Of a stretch of 64,000 bases of DNA, positions 55,298-64,000 are shown in pieces. This DNA comes from Candidatus Desulfovibrio gallistercoris (GTDB lineage Bacteria; Desulfobacterota; Desulfovibrionia; Desulfovibrionales; Desulfovibrionaceae), in contig DWYJ01000072.1 of assembly GCA_019118745.1 (NCBI GenBank), positions 1 to 64,000 of the forward strand, given 5' to 3'. The first letter of the stretch is position 1; the number at the start of each line of letters is the position of its first letter. The translations under genes and the position numbers were made by a program. The notes under the pieces are model-generated. The model had not been told where the DNA came from, did not search any database, and worked only from the letters and a program-made list of their open reading frames with translations.

Positions 55298-56068
55298 GTG
55301 CGGCGATTTTATCAGGAAAGCTGGCAGGGGATACCCTTTACGGCCTTTTCCCATATTTCCTTTTTCCATCTGGCCGAACCCAAGTTCTACGCCACCTTCT
55401 ATGAGGAGCTGTTCCGCCGTTACCAGAGCTGGGACGATCTGCCCGCCGACTGGTGCGAGAACAAGCGCAAGGATGCTCGCTGGCTGGCGGGCGAGCTGCG
55501 CGCCCAGATGGCGGCCCGGCCGGCCGAACGCACCGAGCCCATGCGCGTGCTCTCCATCGGCAGCGGAGTCGGTTTCATGGAAAAGACCCTGCTGGAAGAG
55601 CTGCCGGAACTGGAGCTGCACGTCAACGAGCCCAGCACCGTCAGTCTGCGCTGGCTGCGCAGGATCATCCCCGGCGAGCGTATCTACATCGGTCTGCCGC
55701 CTGCCTGCCTCCCCGCCGACGTGCAGTATGACATGATCTACCTCTCCACGGTCGACTACGGCATCCCCCAGCGGGAGCTGGAGCATCTGCTCGCGGAATT
55801 GCGCGCCCAGCTTGCGCCGGGCGGCGAGATCATTTGTCTTTCCGCCTCGCTGCTGGAAGAGGATTCGGCAGTGGGGGGCTTCGTCAACGCGGTCAAGATC
55901 GGCATCCGCGGCATACTGCACTTCCTGGGCATCCGGCGGCAGCAGTTCTGGGGCTGGCGCAGGACGCGGCGGGAATATCAGCAACTGTTCAAGACGGCCG
56001 GCTTTGCGGGCATCGCCGACGGCTGGCTGGATGACGGATTCGAAACGTACTGGATACGCGGCAGATAG
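55298..56068 (+). CDS. Class I SAM-dependent methyltransferase-like protein
   Basis: 256 residues. The glycine-rich SAM-binding motif is VLSIGSGVGFMEK, followed by an acidic strand end (LHVNEPS), YDMIYLSTVDYG and LAPGGEIICLSAS, the order expected for a Rossmann methyltransferase. A hydrophobic and basic stretch near the C-terminus (IGIRGILHFLGIRRQQFWGW) may contact membrane or a large substrate. The start is GTG 55298, with GGAGG 5 nt upstream. The substrate is unknown. A PNPOx-like gene follows 24 bp later, probably in the same operon. Confidence 0.8.
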   Translation: MRRFYQESWQGIPFTAFSHISFFHLAEPKFYATFYEELFRRYQSWDDLPADWCENKRKDARWLAGELRAQMAARPAERTEPMRVLSIGSGVGFMEKTLLEELPELELHVNEPSTVSLRWLRRIIPGERIYIGLPPACLPADVQYDMIYLSTVDYGIPQRELEHLLAELRAQLAPGGEIICLSASLLEEDSAVGGFVNAVKIGIRGILHFLGIRRQQFWGWRRTRREYQQLFKTAGFAGIADGWLDDGFETYWIRGR

Positions 56069-56092
56069 CGGCTGCCGCAAAGGAGGTCGCCC

Positions 56093-56572
56093 ATGCATCC
56101 CATGCGCCGCAAGGACAGACTGCTGTCGGAAGAAGCCGCCATGCGCATCCTTCAGGACGGCGAGTACGGCGTCCTTTCCCTGCTGACGCCGGAAGGGACG
56201 CCCTATGGCGTTCCGCTGACCTACGCCCTGGAGCAGGGAGAGCGCCTGTCGCTGTATATCCACTGCGCACGAGACGGGCGCAAACTGGATTGCCTGAAGG
56301 CCGGCAAGGCGGCACACTTCGTCGTGGTCGGCGCAACACGCGTCGTGCCGCAGCGATTTTCCATCGAATACGAGAGCGTCATGCTGGAAGGCACGCTCTG
56401 CGAGGTGACCGGCGAGGAGGAAAAGCTGCACGGGCTGTTGTGCATCGCCGGGAAGTACTCCGCCGCATTCGACGGAGCGGCCTACGCCGCCGCTGCCGGA
56501 AAGGCGACGCGTGTCTTGCGGCTGGATGTGGAGAGCATGAGCGGCAAGCGATTGCAGGAGACGTCTGCGTGA
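56093..56572 (+). CDS. Pyridoxamine 5'-phosphate oxidase-like / NimA-type flavoprotein
   Basis: A 159-residue split-barrel FMN-binding protein. The opening MRRKDRLLSEEAAMRIL and GEYGVLSLLTPEGTPYGVPL match the Nim-like family, some members of which reduce 5-nitroimidazoles; most have unknown substrates. Later motifs are YIHCARDGRKLDCL and SVMLEGTLCEVTGEEEK. AAAGGAGG precedes the ATG. It ends with a hairpin terminator at 56602. No resistance role should be assumed. Confidence 0.87.
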   Translation: MHPMRRKDRLLSEEAAMRILQDGEYGVLSLLTPEGTPYGVPLTYALEQGERLSLYIHCARDGRKLDCLKAGKAAHFVVVGATRVVPQRFSIEYESVMLEGTLCEVTGEEEKLHGLLCIAGKYSAAFDGAAYAAAAGKATRVLRLDVESMSGKRLQETSA

Positions 56573-56601
56573 AAGTGATGGGCGGTGATGCCGCCCCTTG
56601 T

Positions 56602-56627
56602 AAACTGCCTTTATGGCAGTTTTTTTG
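56602..56627 (+). terminator. Rho-independent terminator after the PNPOx-like gene
   Basis: AACTGCC-TTTAT-GGCAGTT followed by a T run. A TATAAT at 56628-56633 lies directly after it. Confidence 0.8.
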
Positions 56628-56675
56628 TATAATAGAGAAAAATTTTGCTTTGCGCCTTGAAATATCGGTAAAATG

Positions 56676-56683
56676 GCCGATAA
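56676..56683 (+). promoter_or_regulatory. Sigma28-like -10 element for the chemoreceptor gene
   Basis: GCCGATAA is a perfect match to the flagellar sigma28 (FliA) -10 consensus. The -35 side (TTGAAATA at 56657-56664, 11-bp spacing) is a poor match to TAAAGTTT. The position, about 130 bp upstream of a chemoreceptor, fits flagellar-regulon control. Confidence 0.5.
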
Positions 56684-56815
56684 GCAGTATGGACCGGCCA
56701 ATGTCATGCGCCGCGTCAACAGTGGAACGCCGCGGGACGTGACCGGATGAACGACCACATGCCGGGACGGGGAAGCCTGTCCCTAAGTTGGTATGTACGC
56801 TGACATGGAGGCGAC

Positions 56816-58882
56816 ATGAAACTGGGTCTGTTTCCCAAAATGCTGCTGGGCATACTTGCGCCCACTCTGTTCGGACTGTTGTGTCTTACAGGCATCAGCG
56901 CCACGCTGGCCGACCATTTCCTGCGGCAGCGCGTGGATGAGGAGATGCTCCTTGCCGTGGATTCGCAGCAGCGCGAGCTGACTACCATGATAAGCCTGCT
57001 GCGTGCCGGTCTCCGCAATGAAGGCGGCCTGGTCAGCATCGTCAAGCTCCTCACGGAGGTTTCTGCCGGCGGCAAGGCGGATCAGGCAGCCGTCGGGGAG
57101 ATCCAGAAAGATCTGGAAGAATTCGTCACGTTCTACGGCTACGTGACCGACGTGGAGCTGCTGGATGCCCGCGGGGTGATCCTGAGCGGGAGCGATACGG
57201 AACACGTGGGCAAGTCCCTGGCGCAGAGCGCTTTTTTCCGCAAGGCCATGCAGGACGGCTTCGGCGCGGAGAACAGCAAGGGCAGCGACGGGAAGCCGCA
57301 GACGGTCATGGCCGTGGGCATCGAGGACGCACAGGGGAAGCGCATCGGCGTGCTCGTGGCCACGCTCAACATGGAAGCCATCGGCCGCCAGTGCACGGAC
57401 AAGATAACCCTCTCCGCCACCGGCATCAGTATGATCTATGACGGGTCGGGCCTTTTGCACATGCATCCCAACCGGGATTACGTGGGCGATGAGGACGGCA
57501 AGCTGTCGTGGGTGCAGGAAGTGCTTGCCCGCAAAAACGGCATGCTGGACTATACATGGAACGGCGTGGAAAAGATCACCTCCTTCCGCCACCTGCCGGA
57601 TGTAGACTGGTACGTGCTGGCTTCGGTGGAAAAGCAGGATATCCTCGGCGGCGGGCGCACGCTCCTGCTGAGCAACGTCGTGGCCGCCGTGGTGGCCATC
57701 CTCATCATTGGCGGCATCATCTTCTACATGGCGCGCAGCGTGGCCGTGCCCGTACGCAAGGCCGCCCTGCATGTGGCCAAGGTGGGCGAGGGCTGTCTGG
57801 AATTCTCGGCGGAAGAGCAGAACTATATGCGGCACATCGCCGGGCGGGGCGATGAAGTCTCCATGCTGGCCAGAGGCATCACGGAGACCGTGGCGAACCT
57901 CAAGAGGATGTTTGACGACGTCCGCAAGCGCACCGAAGAGGCGGAAGAGGCCTCCAAGGCATCGCAGGAGGCCATGCAGCGGGCCGAGGCTGCCGCCGAG
58001 GAAGCCCGCAACGCCAAGCGTGAAGGCATGCTGGCTGCCGCCGATCAGCTGGAGCATATCGTCAACGTCATCTCCTCCGCGGCAACGCAGCTCTCGTCTC
58101 AGATCGAGCAGTCCAACCATTCGGCTACCGAATCGTCCACGCGCCTTTCCGAAGCCGCTACGGCCATGAACGAGATGAACGCCACCGTGCAGGAAGTGGC
58201 CAAGAATGCCGGCAGCGCCTCGCAGATGTCCGGCGAGACGCGCCACAAGGCCAGCGCGGGGGCGGATATCGTGCGTAACGCGCTGGAGAGCATCCAGCGG
58301 GTGCATGAGGTCTCCCTGGCGCTCAAGACGGATATGGCCCAGCTTAATACGCATGCGCAGGCCATCGACCAGATCATGGGCGTCATCTCCGACATTGCGG
58401 ACCAGACCAACCTTCTCGCGCTCAATGCCGCCATTGAGGCGGCCCGTGCGGGCGAGGCCGGACGCGGTTTTGCCGTGGTGGCGGACGAAGTGCGCAAGCT
58501 GGCGGAAAAGACCATGTCCTCCACCGCGGACGTGGGCAACGCCATACGCGCCATCCAGGAAAGCACGGGCAAGAGCTCCGCTGCGGTGGAGCGCGCCGTG
58601 AAGGAAGTGGAACAGGCCACGGAATTCGCCAATCAGTCGGGCAGCGCCCTGGAAGGCATCGTGCAGGATGCGGACAGGACGGCGGATCAGGTCAGCGCCA
58701 TCGCCGCGGCCAGCGAAGAGCAGTCCGCAGCCAGCGAGGAGATCAACCGCTCCATCCTCGAGGTCAACGACATGTCCGCGCAGTCCGCGCAGGCCATGAG
58801 CGAGGCGGCGCAGGCGGTCGCCGACCTGGCCCGTCAGGCGCAGGAGCTTTCCGCGCTCATCGAGCAGATGAAGCAGGCGTAA
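56816..58882 (+). CDS. Methyl-accepting chemotaxis protein with dCache-like sensor
   Basis: 688 residues. TM1 (about 8-30), a periplasmic double-Cache-like domain (about 35-275; [58 protein letters not shown]), TM2 (about 285-305), HAMP, and a long signalling coiled coil with tip [22 protein letters not shown]. Double-Cache receptors commonly bind amino acids or organic acids. GGAGG lies 4-5 nt before the ATG. A sigma28-like site lies upstream. There is no C-terminal CheR-binding pentapeptide. Confidence 0.95.
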   Translation: MKLGLFPKMLLGILAPTLFGLLCLTGISATLADHFLRQRVDEEMLLAVDSQQRELTTMISLLRAGLRNEGGLVSIVKLLTEVSAGGKADQAAVGEIQKDLEEFVTFYGYVTDVELLDARGVILSGSDTEHVGKSLAQSAFFRKAMQDGFGAENSKGSDGKPQTVMAVGIEDAQGKRIGVLVATLNMEAIGRQCTDKITLSATGISMIYDGSGLLHMHPNRDYVGDEDGKLSWVQEVLARKNGMLDYTWNGVEKITSFRHLPDVDWYVLASVEKQDILGGGRTLLLSNVVAAVVAILIIGGIIFYMARSVAVPVRKAALHVAKVGEGCLEFSAEEQNYMRHIAGRGDEVSMLARGITETVANLKRMFDDVRKRTEEAEEASKASQEAMQRAEAAAEEARNAKREGMLAAADQLEHIVNVISSAATQLSSQIEQSNHSATESSTRLSEAATAMNEMNATVQEVAKNAGSASQMSGETRHKASAGADIVRNALESIQRVHEVSLALKTDMAQLNTHAQAIDQIMGVISDIADQTNLLALNAAIEAARAGEAGRGFAVVADEVRKLAEKTMSSTADVGNAIRAIQESTGKSSAAVERAVKEVEQATEFANQSGSALEGIVQDADRTADQVSAIAAASEEQSAASEEINRSILEVNDMSAQSAQAMSEAAQAVADLARQAQELSALIEQMKQA

Positions 58883-58909
58883 CGACGCAGCAACGCAACA
58901 ACGCAGCAA

Positions 58910-59036
58910 GAGCGTTCCGCCTCAGGAAAAGGCGAAGCGAGAGGCGGCGGCACAGCGCCGCCCGGCCCGAACTGAGCGGAACTCCACGGCTTTGCCGTGA
59001 TACGCCAGCCCCTGCGAGGCGGAACGCAAAGCGGCT
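58910..59036. repeat. Family B repeat, variant copy
   Basis: GAGCGTTCCGCCTCAGGAAAA...GGCGGCGGCACAGCGCCGCC, CCGAACTGAGCGGAAC, CACGGCTTTGCCGTGA, and GGCGGAACGCAAAGCGGCTC. The order equals the 144-bp units, with changed stem sequences that remain paired, 28 bp after the chemoreceptor stop. Confidence 0.65.
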
Positions 59037-59058
59037 CAAACAAAAAATACGCCAAAAG

Positions 59059-59095
59059 AACGGGCCCTTTTCCCAGCCGGGAAGGGGCCCGTTTT
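59059..59095. terminator. Hairpin terminator after the chemoreceptor
   Basis: AACGGGCCCTTTTCCC pairs with GGGAAGGGGCCCGTT, followed by TTT and flanked by As on the other side, so it can work in both directions. Confidence 0.75.
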
Positions 59096-59149
59096 CATAT
59101 GGTTTTCGGCAGCGAGCAGGATGGTGGCCGTGTCCGGCAGCTTCTGACG

Positions 59150-59301
59150 CAAGAAAATGCCCGGCAGAGCGCCGCCCAGCCCACCGTGAGCGGAAAAAAT
59201 ACGGTTTTGCCGCAAGACGGCCGGTAAACGCGTGCTGGGAAAGGGATGGGGGAGAGGGGCTTTCCCCTCAAGCAGGCAGCAAATAGTGTTGACACGCCCT
59301 G
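59150..59301. repeat. Remnants of families B and A side by side
   Basis: 59150-59226 has the family B modules (AGAGCGCCGCCCAGCC, GTGAGCGGAAAAAATACGG, GCCGCAAGACGGCC). 59233-59301 is a truncated family A end: GCTGGGAAAGGGATGGGG, GGGGCTTTCCCCTC, CAGCAAATAGTGTTGACACG, CCCT. The rest of 59302-59453 shows no gene. Confidence 0.6.
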
Positions 59302-59453
59302 ATCCGCCGCAGGGGACAGGCTGCACATCCTGCATTTTCGGGGATGAAAAAAATGCTGCCCGGCACCGGGAACATACGATCTCCCTGTGCCGGGCATGCG
59401 CGTATCCACTTCCCGCCCCTGTGCAGGAAGGGCACGCGTGTCATCGGAGTCCG

Positions 59454-60437
59454 CTAGGTATACTGCGGTTCGATTTCCTTGATGATCTGGAAGCCCTTCA
59501 TGGCCTTGACCGTTCCGGCGATGCCTTCGTACTTCTTGACGCCGGCCACGGTGCAGGGCAGCAGGTCCTCCACGTCCGTATCCAGCACGAGCACGTCGCC
59601 CACCTGCATGCGCAGGAGCTGATTGCCGGTGATGGTGGTGCTGCCGAAGTGGATCTTAAGATCCACCGGCGTTTCCATGAGGCGTTCCTTGAGGCGAGCC
59701 ACCCAGGCGTGGTCGATTTCCAGACGTTCCGTCTGGAAGCTGGCGTGCAGCTTGGAGCGGATAGGTTCGATGGTGGCGTAGGGCAGACAGATGATCATGG
59801 AGCCGAGCGCCGTGTCCAATTCCACTTCAAAGGTGATGACCACCACCACGTCGCTGGGCGGTACGATGGCTGCGAACTGCGGATTGATCTCGCTGCGGAC
59901 GAGCTCCAGCTTCACGTCATGCACGGGCCGCCAGGACTCTTCCATATTTTCCAGCGCGATCTTGACGATGCGGTCCACCACCGCCTGCTCGATGCGGGTG
60001 AATTCACGCCCTTCGATCTTGGGCTGGGAACCGGCCCCGCCGAAGATGTTCTCCACCAGAGCGAAGACCAGCCGCGAGTCCACCACCATGATGGCATTGC
60101 CGCGCAGAGGGTCCATCTTGAAGATGTTGATGGAGGTCGGCACGGGCAGGGAACGCATGAATTCCCCGAACTTGGTCATGTCGATGGAGATGGGGTTCAG
60201 CTCCACGCGCTTGCGCACGGCATTGGAAAGGCCGTTGGTGCAGAGGCGGGCAAAACGGTCATTGACGATTTCCAGAACGGGCATGCGCCCGCGGATGATG
60301 CGGTCCTGATTGGCGAGGTCAAAGGCGACGACGCCGTCGGCGTCCTCGTCGGGCATGTCCATTTCGCTTTCGATGTCGCCGCCGGAAAGGCCGCGCAGCA
60401 GGGCATCCACTTCATCTTGTGCCAGTACCTTGTTCAT
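59454..60437 (-). CDS. fliM: Flagellar motor switch protein FliM
   Basis: A 327-residue C-ring protein that binds phosphorylated CheY and switches rotation. The N-terminal CheY-binding segment is VLAQDEVDALLRGLSGGD. The middle CheC-like domain has FGEFMRSLPVPTSINIFKMDPL and the GGAG-type motif ENIFGGAGSQPKIEGREFT. The C-terminal SpoA-like domain is GNQLLRMQVGDVLVLDTDVEDL. GGGGGAG precedes ATG 60437. No other flagellar genes are in the window, and fliN is not adjacent. Confidence 0.96.
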   Translation of the reverse strand: MNKVLAQDEVDALLRGLSGGDIESEMDMPDEDADGVVAFDLANQDRIIRGRMPVLEIVNDRFARLCTNGLSNAVRKRVELNPISIDMTKFGEFMRSLPVPTSINIFKMDPLRGNAIMVVDSRLVFALVENIFGGAGSQPKIEGREFTRIEQAVVDRIVKIALENMEESWRPVHDVKLELVRSEINPQFAAIVPPSDVVVVITFEVELDTALGSMIICLPYATIEPIRSKLHASFQTERLEIDHAWVARLKERLMETPVDLKIHFGSTTITGNQLLRMQVGDVLVLDTDVEDLLPCTVAGVKKYEGIAGTVKAMKGFQIIKEIEPQYT

Positions 60438-60483
60438 GTCTCCCCCGTTACGGCAGAATCTTGACGAAATGCGGCTTGAATGT

Positions 60484-60499
60484 TGCAAAATCGGGGCCA
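60484..60499 (-). promoter_or_regulatory. Sigma54-like promoter for fliM
   Basis: On the minus strand TGGCCC (60494-60499), five bases, then TTGCA (60484-60488) match the -24/-12 pattern TGGCAC-N5-TTGCA with one change. The predicted start is about 35 nt before fliM. A sigma70-like TTGCAT overlaps, so both readings remain possible. Confidence 0.5.
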
Positions 60500-60578
60500 A
60501 AATGCAAGCCCCTTTTGTCGTGTCCGGGGAGCGGCAGGCGCGCTTGCCTTGCCGCCCGTCTTGCGGCACTCTGCCCGC

Positions 60579-62159
60579 ATGGAGATCATGCTTGAAAATC
60601 GTGCGGATGCCGGGACCGGCGTCCGCAGACTGGAAGCCGTGGCCGGCACGCCGCTGTCCCGCACGCTCTGGCTGTCCGGGCTGTTGCCCGCGCAGGCCAT
60701 GTGTTCCGGGCTGGGGCGCTGCGGCCGCTGCCGTGTGCGTTTTTGCGAGGCTGCGGACTGTCCGCCCGCCTTGCCGGAAGAGGAAGAGATCCTCGGCGAC
60801 GAGGCCGTGGCCGCCGGCTGGCGGCTGGCCTGCCGCCGTCAAGTCCCTGACGTGGCCTGCCTGCGTCTGGAAGTGCCCGTCCCCTTTGCCGTTGCCGCGC
60901 CGTCCGCGCCGGAGGCGGCCTCCGAGGGCGTGGCGGCGGCCCTGGGCGTGGATCTGGGGACGACCTCCGTCTACTACCGCGCCGTCCGTCAGGATGACGG
61001 CAGTCTGCTGGCCGAGGGGCACTTCCTCAATCCGCAGGCCGGAGCCGGGGCGGACGTCATGTCCCGGCTGGCGGCGGCCCGACAGGCGGGCATGGCGGAA
61101 AAACTTGCCGCCCTCGCGCGCGAGGCGGTACGCGAGGGCCTGACGGCGGCATGCGCCGCCGGGGGGCGGGTGGACGTCGTGTGCGTGGCGGCCAATACGG
61201 CCATGACGGACATCCTGCTGGAGCGTTCCGTGGAGGGGCTGTGCGCCGCGCCCTATCGTCTGGACTATGCGGGGCACGACACGGCCGGTCTGCCGGACCT
61301 GCCGCCCGTGTACATCCCTCCGCTCATGGCGCCCTTCGTGGGCGGCGACATCTCGGCCGGGCTGGCCGCGCTCATGGCGGCGGGGACGCCCCGTCCCTTC
61401 GTGCTGGCCGACCTGGGCACCAATGGCGAGCTGGCCCTGCTGGATGCCGAGGACCGTCTGTATCTCGTCAGCGTGCCGCTGGGGCCCGCGCTGGAAGGCA
61501 TCGGGCCGGAATGCGGCCTTCAGGCCGGACCGGAGAGCATCACGGAATTCCGTCTCTCGCCGCAGGGCCTCGTGGGATCGAGCTCGCTGGCCCGCACGCC
61601 CGCGCCGCGTTTCGAGGGCATCAGCGCCACGGGTTATCTTTCCCTGCTTTCTCTGCTGCGGCAGACCGGGCTCATGGATGCGGAAGGGCATTTTACGCCG
61701 GATTCCGCCACTATGCCGCTGGCCCGGCGGCTGGCCGGGGATCTGACCCGGCGGCACGGGCATCCCTGCCTGCGTCTGCCCTACGGACTGTATCTGACGG
61801 CGCAGGATGTGGAAGAGCTGCTCAAGGTCAAGGCGGCTTTCTCTCTGGCGCTGCACAGCCTGCTTGCGGCCGCCTCTCTGCCGCCTGCCGGTCTGGCCTG
61901 TCTTTGCCTGGCCGGGGCGCTGGGGGAACATGTGCCCGTGGAGCATCTGGAACGGCTGGGTTTCGTGCCGCAGGGGCTGGGCGCGCGCATACGGGCCGTG
62001 GGCAATGCGTCGCTGGACGGGGCCGTCCTGCTGGCCCGCTGCCCAGAGCAGCGCGAGAGCCTGGCCCGCCGCTGCGCGGGCGCGCAGGTGATCCCTCTGG
62101 CCGAAGCGCCGGATTTCCATCAGCAGTATCTGCGCCATATGCGCTTTGGAGTTGCCTGA
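60579..62159 (+). CDS. RACo-like [2Fe-2S]/ASKHA ATPase (reductive activator of corrinoid proteins)
   Basis: 526 residues. The N-terminal ferredoxin domain has Cys42-x5-Cys48-x2-Cys51 and Cys85 (CSGLGRCGRC, LACRR). From about 118 onward there is an ASKHA ATPase (GVDLGTTSVYYRA, later VLADLGTNGELALL). This layout is the RACo/DUF4445 family, which reactivates oxidised Co(II) corrinoid proteins of methyltransferase systems using ATP and an electron donor. No corrinoid protein or methyltransferase partner is adjacent. The start is ATG 60579 or 60588. It diverges from fliM and is one base upstream of the Rsm22-like gene. Confidence 0.88.
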   Translation: MEIMLENRADAGTGVRRLEAVAGTPLSRTLWLSGLLPAQAMCSGLGRCGRCRVRFCEAADCPPALPEEEEILGDEAVAAGWRLACRRQVPDVACLRLEVPVPFAVAAPSAPEAASEGVAAALGVDLGTTSVYYRAVRQDDGSLLAEGHFLNPQAGAGADVMSRLAAARQAGMAEKLAALAREAVREGLTAACAAGGRVDVVCVAANTAMTDILLERSVEGLCAAPYRLDYAGHDTAGLPDLPPVYIPPLMAPFVGGDISAGLAALMAAGTPRPFVLADLGTNGELALLDAEDRLYLVSVPLGPALEGIGPECGLQAGPESITEFRLSPQGLVGSSSLARTPAPRFEGISATGYLSLLSLLRQTGLMDAEGHFTPDSATMPLARRLAGDLTRRHGHPCLRLPYGLYLTAQDVEELLKVKAAFSLALHSLLAAASLPPAGLACLCLAGALGEHVPVEHLERLGFVPQGLGARIRAVGNASLDGAVLLARCPEQRESLARRCAGAQVIPLAEAPDFHQQYLRHMRFGVA

Positions 62160-62160
62160 T

Positions 62161-64000
62161 ATGACACGACACGCACAGCGCCGCGCGCCGGGCGGAAAGC
62201 CCCGCGGCGGAGCGGAAAGGAAAGCGCGGCAGCGCGAAGACTGGCTGGAAGACGAGGATCTTCCCGTTCTGGATGAGAATCTGCTCCTGCTGGATGATCC
62301 GGCAGGCTCCGCCCGGCAGCGGCGGGGAAAGCGGCCCCCGCGCGAAGACGCGTCGCGGGAAGCCGAACGACCTGTCGGGGCCGAGCAGGCACGCGGGCAG
62401 GGCAGGCAGCCGTCAGCTCCCGCCCGGGAACGGACGGAGCAGGATCGGGACGGCCGCCCCGCGCGGACGTTCCGCAACGACGGCCGCCGTGCCGGGGGCG
62501 ACGGCTCCGGCCGTGCGCACGCCGGCGGATACCGGCGGGAAAAGGGCCGTAACGACGCCTCTGCTGCGGAGGCGGCCAGTGGGCGGCATTTTGCCGGGCG
62601 CGGCGAAGGGCGGCCTGCCGCCGGCGCACGTCCTGAACGACGGCCATCCAAGCCGCGCGTCCCGCAGCAAGAGCGCTGGCAGCTGGTCTCACCCTTGTTG
62701 CCGGAGCCGGACGCCGCCCTGCGTGAAGGGCTGGATCTGCTCGGGGCGGCGCTGGCGCGGATCCGTCCGCTTGCCGCGGCCCATGCCCGCAGTCTGCCGC
62801 AGGACGTGGCGGCGCTCTCCCGCCTGCTGACCGTGGAGCGGGCGCACCTGCATCAGCCGTACTGGGCCTCGCCCGCGCTGATCAGCGCCTACCTCTATTA
62901 TTTTTTGCCGTGGAATGTCCTGCGGCAGGCACGGCTGCTCTCCGCCCTGCCGCTGCCTGATCCCCGCATCTGGCTGGAGCAGGGGAGGCGGCCGCTGCTT
63001 TTGGACATGGGCTCCGGGCCGCTCAGTCTGCCCATAGCGCTCTGGTTGGCGCGTCCCGAATGGCGGGCATTGCCGCTTAGCGTGCTGGCGCTGGATGCGT
63101 CCTCGCAGCCGCTGGAATTGGGGCGGGAGCTGCTGCGCGCGCTGGCCGAGATACAGGGGCGGTCCGCATGGGAGATCCGCACGGTACGGGCCCCGCTGGG
63201 GCAGGCGGCGCGACAGCTTGCCCGTACGGCCGGACAGCGCCCCCGCGCCTCTGCGGAGGGGGAGGCCCCGGCGCTCTGGCTGGCTTCGGCGGCCAATGTG
63301 CTCAATGAGATGCTTTCCGGCGGCGGAGCCGGGCGCACGGGACGGCGTGACGGCGTTTCCGCCTGGGAGGCTGACGACGATACGGCCACGCCGGGCGATC
63401 TGCGCGAGGACAGCCTCTTCGGCCAGCGGCTGGAAAGCGTGCTGGACAGTCTCGAGGAGGTGCTGGAAGGTGGCGCGCCTTCGCTGCCTGCCTCGCTGCT
63501 GGTGGTGGAACCGGGGACCCGCCTGGGCGGGACGGCCATCATGCGTTTGCGCGGGGCGGCGCTGGAGCGCGGTCTCGTGCCGCTGGCCCCCTGCACCCAT
63601 GCGGCGGACTGCCCGCTGGAGCGGGGCCGCAGCGGCCGTGGCTGGTGTCACATGACCTTTGACTGCGCCGGTGCGCCGGACTGGCTGGTGCAGCTTTCCG
63701 AAGCGGCGGGACTGGCCAAGGACAGCCTGAGCCTTGCGCCGCTCCTCCTCTCCACGGCGGCGGAGACCGTGCAGGACGGACTGGATGCGCGCGAGGCCGA
63801 AGCGGCGGGTGCTGACGGGCTCCTGGCGCGGGCCGCGCTGCGGGTGCTCTCCGCGCCCTTTGCGGTGCCCGGTCTGCCGGGCCGGGCGCGCTACGCCTGC
63901 GGCGTGGGCGGTCTGGCTCTGCTGGGGGATGCGGAATGCCTGCCCTCCGGGGGGCTGGTGGAGGCCCAGATCCCGGAACAGCCCCGTTTTGACCGGCGCA
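62161..64000 (+). CDS. Rsm22-like ribosomal methyltransferase, 3' end outside window
   Basis: At least 613 residues, open at the right edge. The first ~175 residues are Arg/Gly/Glu/Ala-rich and probably disordered. A methyltransferase-like domain follows (LLLDMGSGPLSLPIALWL; LPLSVLALDASSQPLELG; LASAANVLNEML). Near residue 477 the Cys motif CTHAADCP then GWCHMTFDC matches the Cys-rich signature of Rsm22, a small-subunit rRNA-associated protein. In bacteria its exact role is poorly known. It starts one base after the RACo-like stop, so it is cotranscribed. Confidence 0.78.
   Translation, partial: MTRHAQRRAPGGKPRGGAERKARQREDWLEDEDLPVLDENLLLLDDPAGSARQRRGKRPPREDASREAERPVGAEQARGQGRQPSAPARERTEQDRDGRPARTFRNDGRRAGGDGSGRAHAGGYRREKGRNDASAAEAASGRHFAGRGEGRPAAGARPERRPSKPRVPQQERWQLVSPLLPEPDAALREGLDLLGAALARIRPLAAAHARSLPQDVAALSRLLTVERAHLHQPYWASPALISAYLYYFLPWNVLRQARLLSALPLPDPRIWLEQGRRPLLLDMGSGPLSLPIALWLARPEWRALPLSVLALDASSQPLELGRELLRALAEIQGRSAWEIRTVRAPLGQAARQLARTAGQRPRASAEGEAPALWLASAANVLNEMLSGGGAGRTGRRDGVSAWEADDDTATPGDLREDSLFGQRLESVLDSLEEVLEGGAPSLPASLLVVEPGTRLGGTAIMRLRGAALERGLVPLAPCTHAADCPLERGRSGRGWCHMTFDCAGAPDWLVQLSEAAGLAKDSLSLAPLLLSTAAETVQDGLDAREAEAAGADGLLARAALRVLSAPFAVPGLPGRARYACGVGGLALLGDAECLPSGGLVEAQIPEQPRFDRR

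Noticed and set aside
56614..56628. Sigma54-like TGGCAG-N5-TTGT before the chemoreceptor
   Set aside because: It coincides with the stem and T run of a terminator, and the -12 GC is GT. The sigma28-like site downstream is a better candidate.

Overview
The window is high-GC chromosomal DNA from a Desulfovibrio-type sulfate reducer (Desulfovibrionaceae). The best marker is the N-terminal two thirds of dsrA, dissimilatory sulfite reductase alpha, at the left edge on the minus strand. Two or more chemoreceptors, CheV, FliM, a triheme cytochrome c peroxidase and a corrinoid-activator-like ferredoxin/ATPase also fit a motile anaerobe. No prophage, rRNA operon, CRISPR array or intact insertion sequence is visible. 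Species cannot be assigned from the sequence alone.

Layout. 1-3.0 kb: dsrA, diverging from a three-gene translationally coupled set of two unknown proteins and rlpA. 3.3-10.7 kb: a YhcC-type radical SAM gene, then the rod-shape cluster mreB-mreC-mreD-mrdA(PBP2)-rodA followed by a bactofilin. 11.3-14.4 kb: an orphan RND periplasmic adaptor, an OmpH/Skp-like lipoprotein, cysE and a tiny lipoprotein. 14.7-22.7 kb: the most unusual block, with two amidohydrolase-superfamily proteins that have lost most or all metal ligands, a MarC protein, an AzgA-type purine permease and two tandem sodium:neurotransmitter-symporter-family transporters. 22.8-27.7 kb: lepB, comM, dut, argD and a DksA/TraR zinc finger. 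28.4-35.2 kb: a lipoprotein, a VWA-OmpA protein, a CntK-like amino-acid racemase, carbonic anhydrase, a CZB-domain chemoreceptor and a triheme peroxidase. 35.7-42.3 kb: cheV, ispH, dus, a SulP transporter and a lytic transglycosylase. 42.4-50.6 kb: tRNA-Val(GAC) and the translation operon thrS-infC-rpmI-rplT-pheS-(small secreted protein)-pheT-merR. 51.0-55.0 kb: rpe-tkt-pgk. 55.3-64.0 kb: a methyltransferase, a Nim/PNPOx-like flavoprotein, a dCache-type chemoreceptor behind a sigma28-like site, fliM behind a sigma54-like site, a RACo-like protein and a partial Rsm22-like methyltransferase.

The intergenic DNA is rich in three dispersed palindromic repeat families, named here A, B and C. Family A (about 185-475 bp) has matching AGGGCCT/AGGCCCT ends. 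In all six copies that retain their gene-proximal end, the element overlaps the upstream stop codon so that it reads TAG. Family B is a roughly 144-bp multi-hairpin unit with GAGC...GCTC ends. Family C is a GTGAAC-containing hairpin placed directly after stop codons. With the ligand-less amidohydrolase/transporter block, these repeats are the most novel-looking content.
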